A model generated the notes under the pieces. The model saw only the letters and a program-made list of their open reading frames with translations, did not search any database and was not told where the DNA came from. From positions 1-5,740 of the forward strand of contig JADNEJ010000074.1 of NCBI GenBank assembly GCA_016292295.1: a DNA stretch of 5,740 nucleotides, written 5' to 3'. Shown one piece after another: positions 1-5,740 of this stretch (within the stretch, counting starts at the first letter, position 1; every line of letters begins with the position of its first letter). The position numbers and the translations under genes are program-made. Source of the DNA: Candidatus Thiodictyon intracellulare (lineage in GTDB: Bacteria; Pseudomonadota; Gammaproteobacteria; Chromatiales; Chromatiaceae).

Positions 1-254
1 TCCAGGTAGAGGGCCGGAATCAACTGGGTCAGGAGCGCCTGCTCCACGTCGGGCGCCAAATCCAAGGCGTCGATCCGACTCTGTACGCTAGCCTAGAAGA
101 ACGCCAGGGTAGCCAACCACTGCACTGTCAGGCGCTGTGCCTTGGCGAGGTGTTCGCAGGCGCGTGTGGGCAAGTCGGCCGCATCGGCGAGCTGCGCCAA
201 CAGGCCGGGCAAATCGTCCGGGGCAACAGACCGCAGCGTCGATTCTCTCGTCAT
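1..254 (-). pseudogene. Interrupted partial gene, possibly transposase-like
   Basis: Reading the minus strand from an ATG at 252-254 gives 53 codons of plausible protein (starting MTRESTLRSVAPDD), then an amber TAG at 93-95. The same frame then stays open for 30 more codons to the window edge (ASVQSRIDALDLAP and onward, ending near LIPALYL). Both halves are leucine- and alanine-rich, amphipathic and helix-like, with the GC-rich third positions of a real gene, so a single nonsense change in a formerly longer gene is the simplest reading. A one-base change from TGG (Trp) or CAG (Gln) would explain the TAG. The frame is also open upstream of the ATG, with protein-like residues (ARKELYGACD just before the Met), so the true start may lie further right. 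The style faintly recalls transposase-like proteins with a DUF6399-type C-terminus seen in purple sulfur bacteria, but no diagnostic motif falls inside the window. A sequencing error at the stop, or a chance open frame, remain alternatives. Confidence 0.45.
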
Positions 255-706
255 GTCGCAAGCCCCATACAACTCCTTCCGCGCCCATTGGCAAGCCCCG
301 GGTCTCGTTCCGCTGGGGGTGGATGCGTATGAAGCGATCCAGCCGGCCAGGCGCTTCGACCGCCTGCGGCGAGGGTTGCACGACCCTAGCGTATCGGCCG
401 CGCCCGATCGGGTTTGAAAGGCGGCGCACTCTTGCCGACGATGCTCTCGTCAAGACCCTCGGCCGCAACGTTAGGTACGCTGTTGCCGACGATACGGGTC
501 GGAGCGCGGTCGACGCAAGAGGGGGCGAGTCGCAGCGCGTCGAGCGGGTCGCGGCTCGCTATCTCGCGCGACCCATCGAGATTCACCGGCACGGCCGACC
601 GGGGCATGGAGCGCGGACGCATCGAGCCCGGGACCTGACCGCCGGCCGCTGGAGCGGACCACGCCGCGGCGGTATCCTGTCCGCCCTCTTCCCCGAGCGC
701 TCCCCT
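255..706. other. GC-rich intergenic spacer upstream of prmA
   Basis: I see no gene that I can support in these 452 bases. Open frames exist in several registers on both strands, as expected at this GC content, and their arginine- and proline-rich translations do not look like folded proteins. Visible structure is limited to four items. GCAAGCCCC is repeated at 258-266 and 291-299. TTGCCGACGAT is repeated directly at 432-442 and 483-493. CCCGATCGGG is a 10-bp palindrome at 403-412. A short hairpin with arms GGCGG (668-672) and CCGCC (681-685) lies about 20 nt before prmA; its loop holds TATCCT (673-678), a weak match to a -10 element with no clear -35. There is no strong ribosome binding site before prmA. 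The part next to the broken gene may be remnant mobile-element DNA, but no terminal inverted repeat or target-site duplication can be recognised. Confidence 0.5.
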
Positions 707-1618
707 ATGTCCTGGCTGCAACTCTCACTCACCGTCGATCAGGACCAGGCCCCGTTGCTGGAAGCGGCCCTGGAGAACGCCGGGGCCCTGGCGGTAACCC
801 TGGGCGACGCGGGCGATGACCCGCAGCTCGAACCCCCGCCCGGGGCCATGCCGCTGTGGCAGGCGGTGCAGCTGCGCGCCCTGTTTGCGGACGACGCGGC
901 GGGTGCCGAGCAGGTTCAGACCCTGGCCGTGTCACTGGCGGCGCTCAATCTGACGACACCGCTGATCGAGCAGATCGCCTATCGCGCCTGGGAGCGGGTC
1001 TGGCTGGAGGACTTCCGTCCGACCCGCTTCGGCCGCCGGCTCTGGGTCTGCCCGGTGGGTCAGCCGGCCGAGGACCCAGACGCCGTCGTAGTCAACCTGG
1101 ACCCGGGGCTCGCCTTCGGCACCGGCCATCACCCGACCACGGCCCTGTGCCTGGAGTGGCTGGACGGGGCGGAGCTGCGGGGGCTGACGCTGCTCGACTA
1201 CGGCTGCGGCTCCGGGATCCTGGCCATCGCCGCGCTCAAGCTCGGGGCCGCCGCGGTAATCGCGGTGGATCACGACCCCCAGGCGATCGAGGCCAGCGCG
1301 GCCAACGCCGCCGCTAATGAGGTCGCGGGCGGCCTGACGCTGTGCCTGCCGGATGAACTGGCGGGGGTCGCGGCGCGCCTGCCGGCCGACTGCGTCGTCG
1401 CCAATATCCTGGCGGGCCCCCTGGTGGAGCTGTCGTCGCGACTCCTCGCGGCCCTGGCCCCCGGGGGCCGGCTGGTCCTCTCCGGGGTGCTGGCCGAACA
1501 GGTGCCCAGCGTGTGCGCGGCTTATGCGCGACAGGTGGAACTGAACCCAGTGCAGTTGCGCGAGGGCTGGGCACTCATTGCAGGTACGCGGCGCGCCGGG
1601 GTCGAGCCATGCCCTTGA
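707..1618 (+). CDS. prmA: Ribosomal protein L11 methyltransferase PrmA
   Basis: This is a cytoplasmic, S-adenosylmethionine-dependent methyltransferase that trimethylates amino groups of ribosomal protein L11. The 303-residue product is close to the E. coli protein (293). The N-terminal domain (about 1-110) opens with MSWLQL, matching the family start MPWIQL, and this fixes the ATG at 707 although the frame stays open far upstream. The linker holds WERVWLEDFRP (95-105 region) and RLWVCP. GLAFGTGHHPTT (134-145) is the PrmA signature before the catalytic domain. SAM motif I is LLDYGCGSGIL (162-172), the acidic residue that would hold the SAM ribose is in VDHDPQAI (187-194), and VANILAGPL (231-239) is the motif IV equivalent. 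All key motifs are intact. The upstream ribosome binding site is weak. The stop overlaps the dusB start by 10 nt, so the two are probably translationally coupled in a prmA-dusB-fis operon. Confidence 0.96.
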   Translation: MSWLQLSLTVDQDQAPLLEAALENAGALAVTLGDAGDDPQLEPPPGAMPLWQAVQLRALFADDAAGAEQVQTLAVSLAALNLTTPLIEQIAYRAWERVWLEDFRPTRFGRRLWVCPVGQPAEDPDAVVVNLDPGLAFGTGHHPTTALCLEWLDGAELRGLTLLDYGCGSGILAIAALKLGAAAVIAVDHDPQAIEASAANAAANEVAGGLTLCLPDELAGVAARLPADCVVANILAGPLVELSSRLLAALAPGGRLVLSGVLAEQVPSVCAAYARQVELNPVQLREGWALIAGTRRAGVEPCP

Positions 1619-2661
1619 CCAACCGCCGCGGAGAGCGGCTGGACGCGCCGACCGAGCCGGCGCCGTGGCCCTTCGTGATCGGTCCCTATCGGTTCGCCAA
1701 CAATCTGGTTCTGGCACCCATGGCGGGGGTTAGTGACCGGCCCTATCGTGCCCTGTGCCGACGTTTCGGCGCCGCTCTTGCGGTGTCTGAGATGGTCTCC
1801 TGCGACACCAGTCTGCGCGGCTCGGTGAAATCGGTCCGGCGCCTGAACTTCGCCGGGGAGGCAGGTCCCGTCGCGGTACAGATCCTCGGCACCGACCCGG
1901 GGGCCATGGCCGAGGCGGCGCGCGTGAACCTGGGTCATGGCGCCCAGATCATCGACATCAACATGGGCTGCCCGGCCAGGAAGGTCTGCCGGGTCGCAGC
2001 AGGCTCGGCGCTCTTGCGCGACGAGTTGCTGGTGGGACGCATCTTGAGCGCCGTGGTGCAGGCGGCCGCGCCCGCTCCGGTGACACTCAAGATCCGCACC
2101 GGCTGGTCCCCCGGGGAACGCAACGCGCTCGCCATCGCCCGCCTCGCCCGGGAGTGCGGGGTCAGTGCGCTCGCGGTCCACGGACGCACCCGCGCCTGCA
2201 ACTATGTCACCCCAGCCGAACACGATACGCTCAGAAGCCTCCGCTCACATGTAGACATTACGTTGATAGCAAACGGCGATATCGACTCCCCCCAGGCGGC
2301 CCGACGCGTGCTGGACTCCACCGGTTGCGATGCTATTATGATCGGGCGCGCGGCCCAGGGACGCCCCTGGATCTTCCGCGACATCGCCGCGTATCTGGCC
2401 ACCGACGCCATCCCGACCGAGCCTCCGCGAGACTGGATCAGGGACCTGCTCCTGGAGCACCTGACGGGACTCTATGACTTCTACGGGGCCTGGGCCGGGG
2501 TGCGGATCGCACGCAAACACATCGCCTGGTACTGTCGCGGTCTCTCCGGGACCGCGGCCTTCAGGGACGCCGTCAATCGGTCGGACAACACGCTGGACCA
2601 GCAACGGAAGGTTGTGGCCTTCTTCAACGAACACCCCGCGCGGGAGGATGAGGCGGCATGA
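1609..2661 (+). CDS. dusB: tRNA-dihydrouridine synthase, DusB type
   Basis: This is an FMN enzyme that reduces specific uridines in the tRNA D-loop to dihydrouridine with NADPH. The product has 350 residues: a TIM-barrel followed by a helical C-terminal domain. Visible signatures are VLAPMAGVSDRPYR (34-47), SEMVS (60-64), VQILGTDP (90-97), the catalytic loop DINMGCPARKV (116-126) with catalytic Cys121, TLKIRTGW (159-166) with the FMN-contacting Lys161, HGRTR (191-195), ANGDI (221-225), the phosphate-binding GRAAQGRPWIF (247-257) and ARKHIAWY (301-308). The DusB assignment rests on these motifs and on the adjacent fis gene, a classic pairing. The start at 1609 overlaps the prmA stop by 10 nt and adds about 22 residues before the usual family start; a GTG at 1675 (codon 23) would give a more standard N-terminus but has no good ribosome binding site. 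Oddities are a second Cys (127) where the family usually has Asn in KVNR, and SCD where SSN is usual after EMV. The stop overlaps the fis start (ATGA). Confidence 0.95.
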   Translation: MPLTNRRGERLDAPTEPAPWPFVIGPYRFANNLVLAPMAGVSDRPYRALCRRFGAALAVSEMVSCDTSLRGSVKSVRRLNFAGEAGPVAVQILGTDPGAMAEAARVNLGHGAQIIDINMGCPARKVCRVAAGSALLRDELLVGRILSAVVQAAAPAPVTLKIRTGWSPGERNALAIARLARECGVSALAVHGRTRACNYVTPAEHDTLRSLRSHVDITLIANGDIDSPQAARRVLDSTGCDAIMIGRAAQGRPWIFRDIAAYLATDAIPTEPPRDWIRDLLLEHLTGLYDFYGAWAGVRIARKHIAWYCRGLSGTAAFRDAVNRSDNTLDQQRKVVAFFNEHPAREDEAA

Positions 2662-3020
2662 CGAGAGCGGGTACGGACACAGCGGGTACGGACACAGCGG
2701 GTACGGACGATGATCTGGCCCCGGCGCCGGTACACCCAGGGACCAAGACAGCGCACGGCGGCGATTTTCAGGTGGTCCAGGCGGATCGCGCCGAGCCGCT
2801 GAGCAAGTGCGTGCAGGACGCCCTGACGACCTATCTGCACCACATGGATGGGCACCGGGTCGTCGACCTGCATCGGCTGGTCCTCGAGGAGGTGGAGCGT
2901 CCACTGTTCGAGACGGTCATGCGCCACGCCGAGGGTAATCTGACCCTGGCCGCGCAAATGCTGGGCCTCACCCGCAGTACCTTGCGCAAGCGTCTGACGC
3001 ATTACGGCATCACCCGCTAG
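2658..3020 (+). CDS. fis: Fis-family nucleoid-associated DNA-binding protein
   Basis: Fis is a homodimeric DNA-bending protein that organises the nucleoid and controls rRNA promoters and site-specific recombination in fast-growing cells. The last 75 or so residues align over their whole length with E. coli Fis (98 aa): AEPLSKCVQDAL (45-56), then DLHRLVLEEVERPLFETVM (70-88), then the helix-turn-helix GNLTLAAQMLGLTRSTLRKRL (93-113) ending in HYGITR. The helix-turn-helix residues matching [21 protein letters not shown] are well kept. The 120-residue product is longer than usual because of a hydrophilic, low-complexity N-terminus of about 44 residues, which includes three AGTD units. The ATG at 2658 is chosen because it forms an ATGA overlap with the dusB stop, typical of translational coupling; a GTG at 2772 would give an 83-residue product starting close to the conserved core. 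Position after dusB is the classical fis context. The stop codon lies inside a strong inverted repeat. Confidence 0.93.
   Translation: MTRAGTDTAGTDTAGTDDDLAPAPVHPGTKTAHGGDFQVVQADRAEPLSKCVQDALTTYLHHMDGHRVVDLHRLVLEEVERPLFETVMRHAEGNLTLAAQMLGLTRSTLRKRLTHYGITR
2666..2710 (+). repeat. Three tandem 15-bp repeats at the start of fis
   Basis: Three head-to-tail copies of AGCGGGTACGGACAC lie at 2666-2680, 2681-2695 and 2696-2710. The first two are identical and the third differs only in its last two bases. The unit length is a multiple of three, so copy-number change would keep the fis frame. In the fis frame the copies encode residues of the form AGTDT, AGTDT and AGTDD near the N-terminus. Confidence 0.93.
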
Positions 3021-3049
3021 GAAAATCGCCCGCCGGGGGATTTTCCTAG
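3017..3049 (+). terminator. Stem-loop at fis stop, probable terminator
   Basis: CTAGGAAAATC (3017-3027) is perfectly complementary to GATTTTCCTAG (3039-3049), an 11-bp stem. Three more C-G pairs (3029-3031 with 3036-3038) can form beyond a single bulged G, closing a 4-nt loop. The left arm carries the fis stop codon TAG (3018-3020). The arms hold A4 and T4 tracts, and a T5 run follows at 3063-3067, 13 nt past the stem. This is consistent with termination of the prmA-dusB-fis transcript, possibly on both strands, but the T-run spacing is not ideal. An mRNA 3'-end stabiliser is an alternative. Confidence 0.55.
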
Positions 3050-3100
3050 ATGTTAAATTATCTTTTTATATGAGCCTTGTGGCCTGGCGGAAGTCAATCT
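3050..3100 (+). promoter_or_regulatory. AT-rich leader with purH ribosome binding site
   Basis: The stretch 3050-3072 is strikingly AT-rich against the GC-rich surroundings, which suggests a promoter for purH. TATATG at 3067-3072 is a possible -10 element, but I see no convincing -35 hexamer at the right distance. GGAAG at 3089-3093, 7 nt before the ATG at 3101, is a good ribosome binding site and supports that start over the in-frame TTG at 3077. I do not recognise a PurR-like operator. Confidence 0.4.
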
Positions 3101-4666
3101 ATGCAACCTGTACGACGCGCCTTGATCAGTGTTTCGGATAAGACCGGAGTGGTGGAGTTGGCCCGAGGGCTCACAGGGCTGGGAATCGAGATCCTCTCCA
3201 CCGGGAGGACCGCGCGGCTGCTCGGTGAGCAGGGGATCGCGGTGACCGAGGTCTCGGACCATACGGGCTTTCCGGAGATGATGGGCGGACGGGTCAAGAC
3301 GCTGCACCCGAGGATCCACGGCGGCATCTTGGGGCGGCGCGGGACCGACGAGGCGGTGATGGCCGAGCACGGGATCGCGCCCATCGACCTAGTGGTGGTG
3401 AACCTCTACCCCTTCGAGGAGACGGTCGCCAAACCCGGCTGCGATCTGGCCACGGCGGTCGAGAACATCGACATCGGCGGCCCTACCCTGTTGCGCGCCG
3501 CGGCCAAGAACCACGCGGGCGTGACTGTGCTGGTGGATGCGGCCGACTATCCGCGGGTCCTGGCGCAGTTGTCGGAGACCGGCGGTGTGGATGACGCCAC
3601 CCGCTTCGACTTAGCGGCCAAGGCCTTCGAGCATACCGCCGCTTATGACGGAGCCATCGCCAATTATCTGGGGGCAGTGATCGAACACCCGCAGGGCAAG
3701 GCCGAGGGCTTTGGGCGCACCTTCAATCTCCAGTTCCACAAGCGCCAGGCGATGCGCTACGGCGAGAACCCCCATCAGCAGGCGGCTTTCTACGTCGGCC
3801 GCAACCTGACCGAGGCGTCGGTGGCCACTGCCCGCCAGCTCCAGGGCAAGGAGCTGAGCTACAACAACATCGCGGACACGGACGCGGCCATCGAGTGCGT
3901 CAAGCAGTTCGACGAGGGGATCGCCTGCGTCATCGTCAAGCACACTAACCCCTGCGGGGTGGCTATCGGTACCAGCCTGCTCGATGCCTATGAGCGTGCC
4001 TTCAGCACCGACCCCGAGTCCGCCTTCGGCGGCATCATCGCCTTCAACCGGGAGTTGGATAGCGAGACGGCGCGGGTCATCTGCGAACGCCAGTTCGTGG
4101 AGGTGATCGTCGCCCCGCGGGTCTCAGTGGCGACCTCTGCCGCGGTGGCGGCGAAGAAGAACGTGCGCCTGCTCGAGTGCGGCGAATGGCCGGCAGCGGC
4201 GGGCGCGCGGCTGGACTTCAAGCGGGTCAACGGCGGGCTCCTGGTGCAGGACGCGGATCTCACACTGATTGACAAGCTACGCACCGTGACCCGGCGTGAG
4301 CCCACGGCCCAGGAGTTGGCGGATCTGCTCTTTACCTGGCGCGTGGCCAAATCATTGAAATCAAACGCCATTGTCTATGGCCGCGACGGCATGACTATCG
4401 GCGTCGGTGCCGGGCAGATGAGCCGGGTCAACTCGGCGCGCATCGCCGTCATCAAGGCGGAGCTCGTGGGGTTGAGGGTTCAGGGGTCGGTCATGGCTTC
4501 GGACGCCTTCTTCCCCTTCCGCGACGGCATCGACTCCGCCGCGGCGGCCGGCATCACCGCCGTCATCGAGCCCGGCGGTTCCATGCGCGACGAGGAGGTC
4601 ATCGCCGCCGCGGACGAACACGGCATGGCCATGATCTTCACCGGGATGCGGCACTTCCGTCATTGA
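3101..4666 (+). CDS. purH: Bifunctional AICAR transformylase/IMP cyclohydrolase PurH
   Basis: PurH catalyses the last two steps of de novo purine synthesis: formylation of AICAR with 10-formyl-tetrahydrofolate, then ring closure to IMP. The product has 521 residues (E. coli 529) and is collinear from start to the family C-terminus GMRHFRH. The N-terminal cyclohydrolase domain (about 1-195) shows SVSDKTG (10-16), [14 protein letters not shown] (57-70) with Arg64, Lys66 and Thr67, NLYPF (101-105), ENIDIGGP (121-128) and AAKNH (134-138). The transformylase domain shows RYGENPHQ (219-226), LSYNN (252-256), the catalytic Lys280-His281 in [13 protein letters not shown] (307-311), [12 protein letters not shown] (373-384), KSNAIVY (420-426) and [12 protein letters not shown] (465-476). 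The phosphate-loop motif normally written STGGT reads STGRT here (33-37), with Arg36 encoded by AGG. The ATG at 3101 is preferred over a TTG at 3077 because of the GGAAG site and the family start. Its stop overlaps the next gene's TTG start. Confidence 0.97.
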   Translation: MQPVRRALISVSDKTGVVELARGLTGLGIEILSTGRTARLLGEQGIAVTEVSDHTGFPEMMGGRVKTLHPRIHGGILGRRGTDEAVMAEHGIAPIDLVVVNLYPFEETVAKPGCDLATAVENIDIGGPTLLRAAAKNHAGVTVLVDAADYPRVLAQLSETGGVDDATRFDLAAKAFEHTAAYDGAIANYLGAVIEHPQGKAEGFGRTFNLQFHKRQAMRYGENPHQQAAFYVGRNLTEASVATARQLQGKELSYNNIADTDAAIECVKQFDEGIACVIVKHTNPCGVAIGTSLLDAYERAFSTDPESAFGGIIAFNRELDSETARVICERQFVEVIVAPRVSVATSAAVAAKKNVRLLECGEWPAAAGARLDFKRVNGGLLVQDADLTLIDKLRTVTRREPTAQELADLLFTWRVAKSLKSNAIVYGRDGMTIGVGAGQMSRVNSARIAVIKAELVGLRVQGSVMASDAFFPFRDGIDSAAAAGITAVIEPGGSMRDEEVIAAADEHGMAMIFTGMRHFRH

Positions 4667-5472
4667 GCGTTCATCCGAGCGCGATCATCGAGGACGGTGC
4701 GTTGGTTCATGAGACGGCGAGCGTCGGGCCTTACTCGATCATCGAGGCGGGGGCCGTGATCGGGGAGGGATGCCTGATCGAGAGTTGCGTGCGCATCTTC
4801 GCCCCGACCCGCCTGGGCACCTTCAATCGTGTCTGCCACGGCGCCACCCTGGGCTCCGAGTCCCAGGACATAAGCTTCGACCCGGCACGGGCGCGCCCCC
4901 TGGTAATCGGGGACCACAATCACTTCAAGGAAGGGGTCAACATCAGTTGCGGGATCAAGTCCGCGGAGGGCACTCGCATCGGTAGCCACAATTACTGGAT
5001 GGCCTATTCCCACGCCGGTCACGACTGCGTGGTGGGCGACCACAATATCTTTGCCAATACCGCCACCCTGGCTGGCCATGTGGAGGTGCAGGACTACTGC
5101 TTCCTCTCCGGGCAGGTGGCGGTACACCAATTCTGCCGGATCGGCGCCTATGCCATGGTGGCGGGGGTGACCGGCGTCCCCCAGGACGTGCCGCTCTTCG
5201 CGCTGGCGGACGGGCACCGGGCGCGCATCGTCGGGCTCAACGTCGTGGGCTTGCGCCGCGGCGGCTTCAGCCAGGAAAGCCGCAACCGCATCAAGGCCGT
5301 CTATCGGCTGGTCTTCCGCTCGGGGCTGCGCCTCGTCGAGGCCCTGGTCCGGGCGGAAACCGAGCACCCGGGGCCGGAGACCGACCAGCTCGTCCAATTC
5401 ATCCAGTCGAGCCGGCGCGGCATCATCTCCTTCGCGGGAAGTCCGGCGGCGGGCAAGAGGGCAACGGATTAA
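4663..5472 (+). CDS. lpxA: LpxA-type UDP-GlcNAc O-acyltransferase, divergent
   Basis: LpxA transfers an R-3-hydroxyacyl chain from acyl carrier protein to UDP-GlcNAc, the first step of lipid A synthesis, in the cytoplasm. The 269-residue product (E. coli 262) shows left-handed beta-helix hexapeptide repeats from about 5 to 175, for example [20 protein letters not shown], and a helical C-terminus with [11 protein letters not shown] (193-203). By alignment from memory with E. coli LpxA, the catalytic His125 is His120 (in SHAGHDC), His122 is His117, His144 is His139, His160 is His155 and Arg204 is Arg199. Gly168 matches Gly173, the residue that allows a long acyl chain in E. coli. However Lys76 is replaced by Ser71, and the HRGT motif with His99 reads SCGI (95-98). 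The TTG start gives the family-like N-terminus SVHPSAII and overlaps the purH stop (TTGA), suggesting coupling. The location outside the usual lpxD-fabZ-lpxA-lpxB cluster suggests a paralogue; its exact substrate is uncertain. Confidence 0.85.
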   Translation: MSVHPSAIIEDGALVHETASVGPYSIIEAGAVIGEGCLIESCVRIFAPTRLGTFNRVCHGATLGSESQDISFDPARARPLVIGDHNHFKEGVNISCGIKSAEGTRIGSHNYWMAYSHAGHDCVVGDHNIFANTATLAGHVEVQDYCFLSGQVAVHQFCRIGAYAMVAGVTGVPQDVPLFALADGHRARIVGLNVVGLRRGGFSQESRNRIKAVYRLVFRSGLRLVEALVRAETEHPGPETDQLVQFIQSSRRGIISFAGSPAAGKRATD

Positions 5473-5740
5473 TCTCTCACAAACTCGACTTTGGCCATTT
5501 TAGACGACCCCGATCATTGTGCCAGCCGCAACCGGCAATCGGGGGGGCCGGGGTCCGTACGGTGGGTCCTGGAGGACCATGGAGCCAATCCGTCTGGTCC
5601 GCTACGCGGCCCTGGGGCGGCGGCCGGGCATGCCGTACGCTGCCGCTTAGGCAGTCGCGGCCAGTTGTGCGAGCCTGCGCTCTCAGGCGGGGCAGGAAAT
5701 TACCACCTGATCCTGATCCGCGAGCGAGTTGACGTCATTC
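5473..5740. other. Spacer after lpxA, no complete gene seen
   Basis: I see no complete gene in these 268 bases. Just after lpxA, CCCCGAT (5508-5514) pairs with ATCGGGG (5538-5544) around an inner GCCG/CGGC hairpin (5525-5528 and 5533-5536). This could fold in the 3' end of the lpxA transcript, but it is followed by a G run rather than Ts, so it is not a standard intrinsic terminator. Further small hairpins are GGTCCT/AGGACC (5565-5570 and 5573-5578) and CTGCC/GGCAG (5640-5644 and 5650-5654). An ATG at 5579 gives only 23 codons and looks spurious. Confidence 0.4.
5683..5739 (-). CDS. Possible C-terminal tail of a minus-strand gene
   Basis: On the minus strand an open frame enters from beyond the window and ends at a TGA (5683-5685), giving the 18 residues NDVNSLADQDQVVISCPA. 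The composition is protein-like, unlike the arginine-rich noise in the other frames here, and a gene convergent with lpxA would be reasonable. The stretch is far too short to assign a family or to be sure it is coding. Confidence 0.18.
   Translation of the reverse strand, partial: NDVNSLADQDQVVISCPA

Noticed and set aside
137..706. Long in-frame upstream extension of prmA (190 codons before the ATG at 707)
   Set aside because: The PrmA family starts at MSWLQL, the extension is arginine- and proline-rich without domain character, and GC-rich DNA keeps many frames open by chance.
386..721. Minus-strand open frame of about 111 codons, overlapping the prmA start
   Set aside because: It runs through the spacer and over the start of prmA, has no ribosome binding site, and no recognisable protein family. 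Its repeated VGNSVPN/VGKSAPP motif comes from the short direct DNA repeat.
932..1717. Minus-strand open frame of about 261 codons opposite prmA
   Set aside because: It is antisense to a clearly conserved gene, and its composition is that of a GC-rich shadow frame.
2666..2710. CRISPR-like array
   Set aside because: The three 15-bp units are directly adjacent with no spacers and lie in the coding frame of fis.
2245..3002. Minus-strand open frames opposite dusB and fis
   Set aside because: They lie antisense to conserved genes, and their VRTRC-type repeats are only the reverse of the fis tandem repeat.
4660..5397. Minus-strand open frame of about 245 codons opposite lpxA
   Set aside because: It mirrors the hexapeptide-repeat gene on the plus strand, which has clear LpxA motifs; no family features appear in the antisense translation.
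5517..5732. Plus-strand open frame of about 71 codons near the right edge
   Set aside because: Non-ATG start, low-complexity Gly, Arg and Pro translation, no ribosome binding site and no recognisable family.

Overview
The window is high-GC bacterial DNA. The gene order prmA-dusB-fis-purH is a well-known gammaproteobacterial arrangement. The GC-rich codon usage and the protein sequences fit a purple sulfur or related lineage (Chromatiales), but that lineage call is an inference from general resemblance.

Left edge (1-706): there is no intact gene. On the minus strand a reading frame starts at an ATG at 254 and runs to the window edge. It is broken by one in-frame amber codon at 93-95, and good protein-like sequence continues on the far side, so I call it a decayed gene cut by the window. 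It faintly resembles transposase-like proteins. From 255 to 706 I see only GC-rich spacer with short repeats, ending in a weak leader for prmA.

Middle (707-3049): three tightly packed plus-strand genes form one operon. They are prmA (methylates ribosomal protein L11), dusB (makes dihydrouridine in tRNA; overlaps prmA by 10 nt) and fis (nucleoid-associated regulator; joined to dusB by an ATGA overlap). This links translation-machinery modification with a growth-phase regulator, as in other gammaproteobacteria. Fis carries an unusual N-terminal extension built partly from a triplicated 15-bp repeat. A perfect 11-bp inverted repeat covers the fis stop codon and probably terminates this unit.

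Right part (3050-5472): after an AT-rich leader comes purH (last two steps of IMP synthesis). It is joined by a TTGA stop/start overlap to an LpxA-type acyltransferase. In many relatives purD follows purH, so an LpxA homologue here, outside the usual lpxD-fabZ-lpxA-lpxB cluster, is the most notable arrangement in the window. The LpxA keeps its catalytic histidines but has lost the residues matching Lys76 and His99 of the E. coli enzyme. PurH has an Arg in its normally glycine-only STGGT phosphate loop.

Right edge (5473-5740): no convincing complete gene. There is an imperfect nested hairpin just after lpxA and a possible 18-codon C-terminal tail of a minus-strand gene entering from outside. 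I found no CRISPR array, tRNA, rRNA, intact mobile element or defence system.
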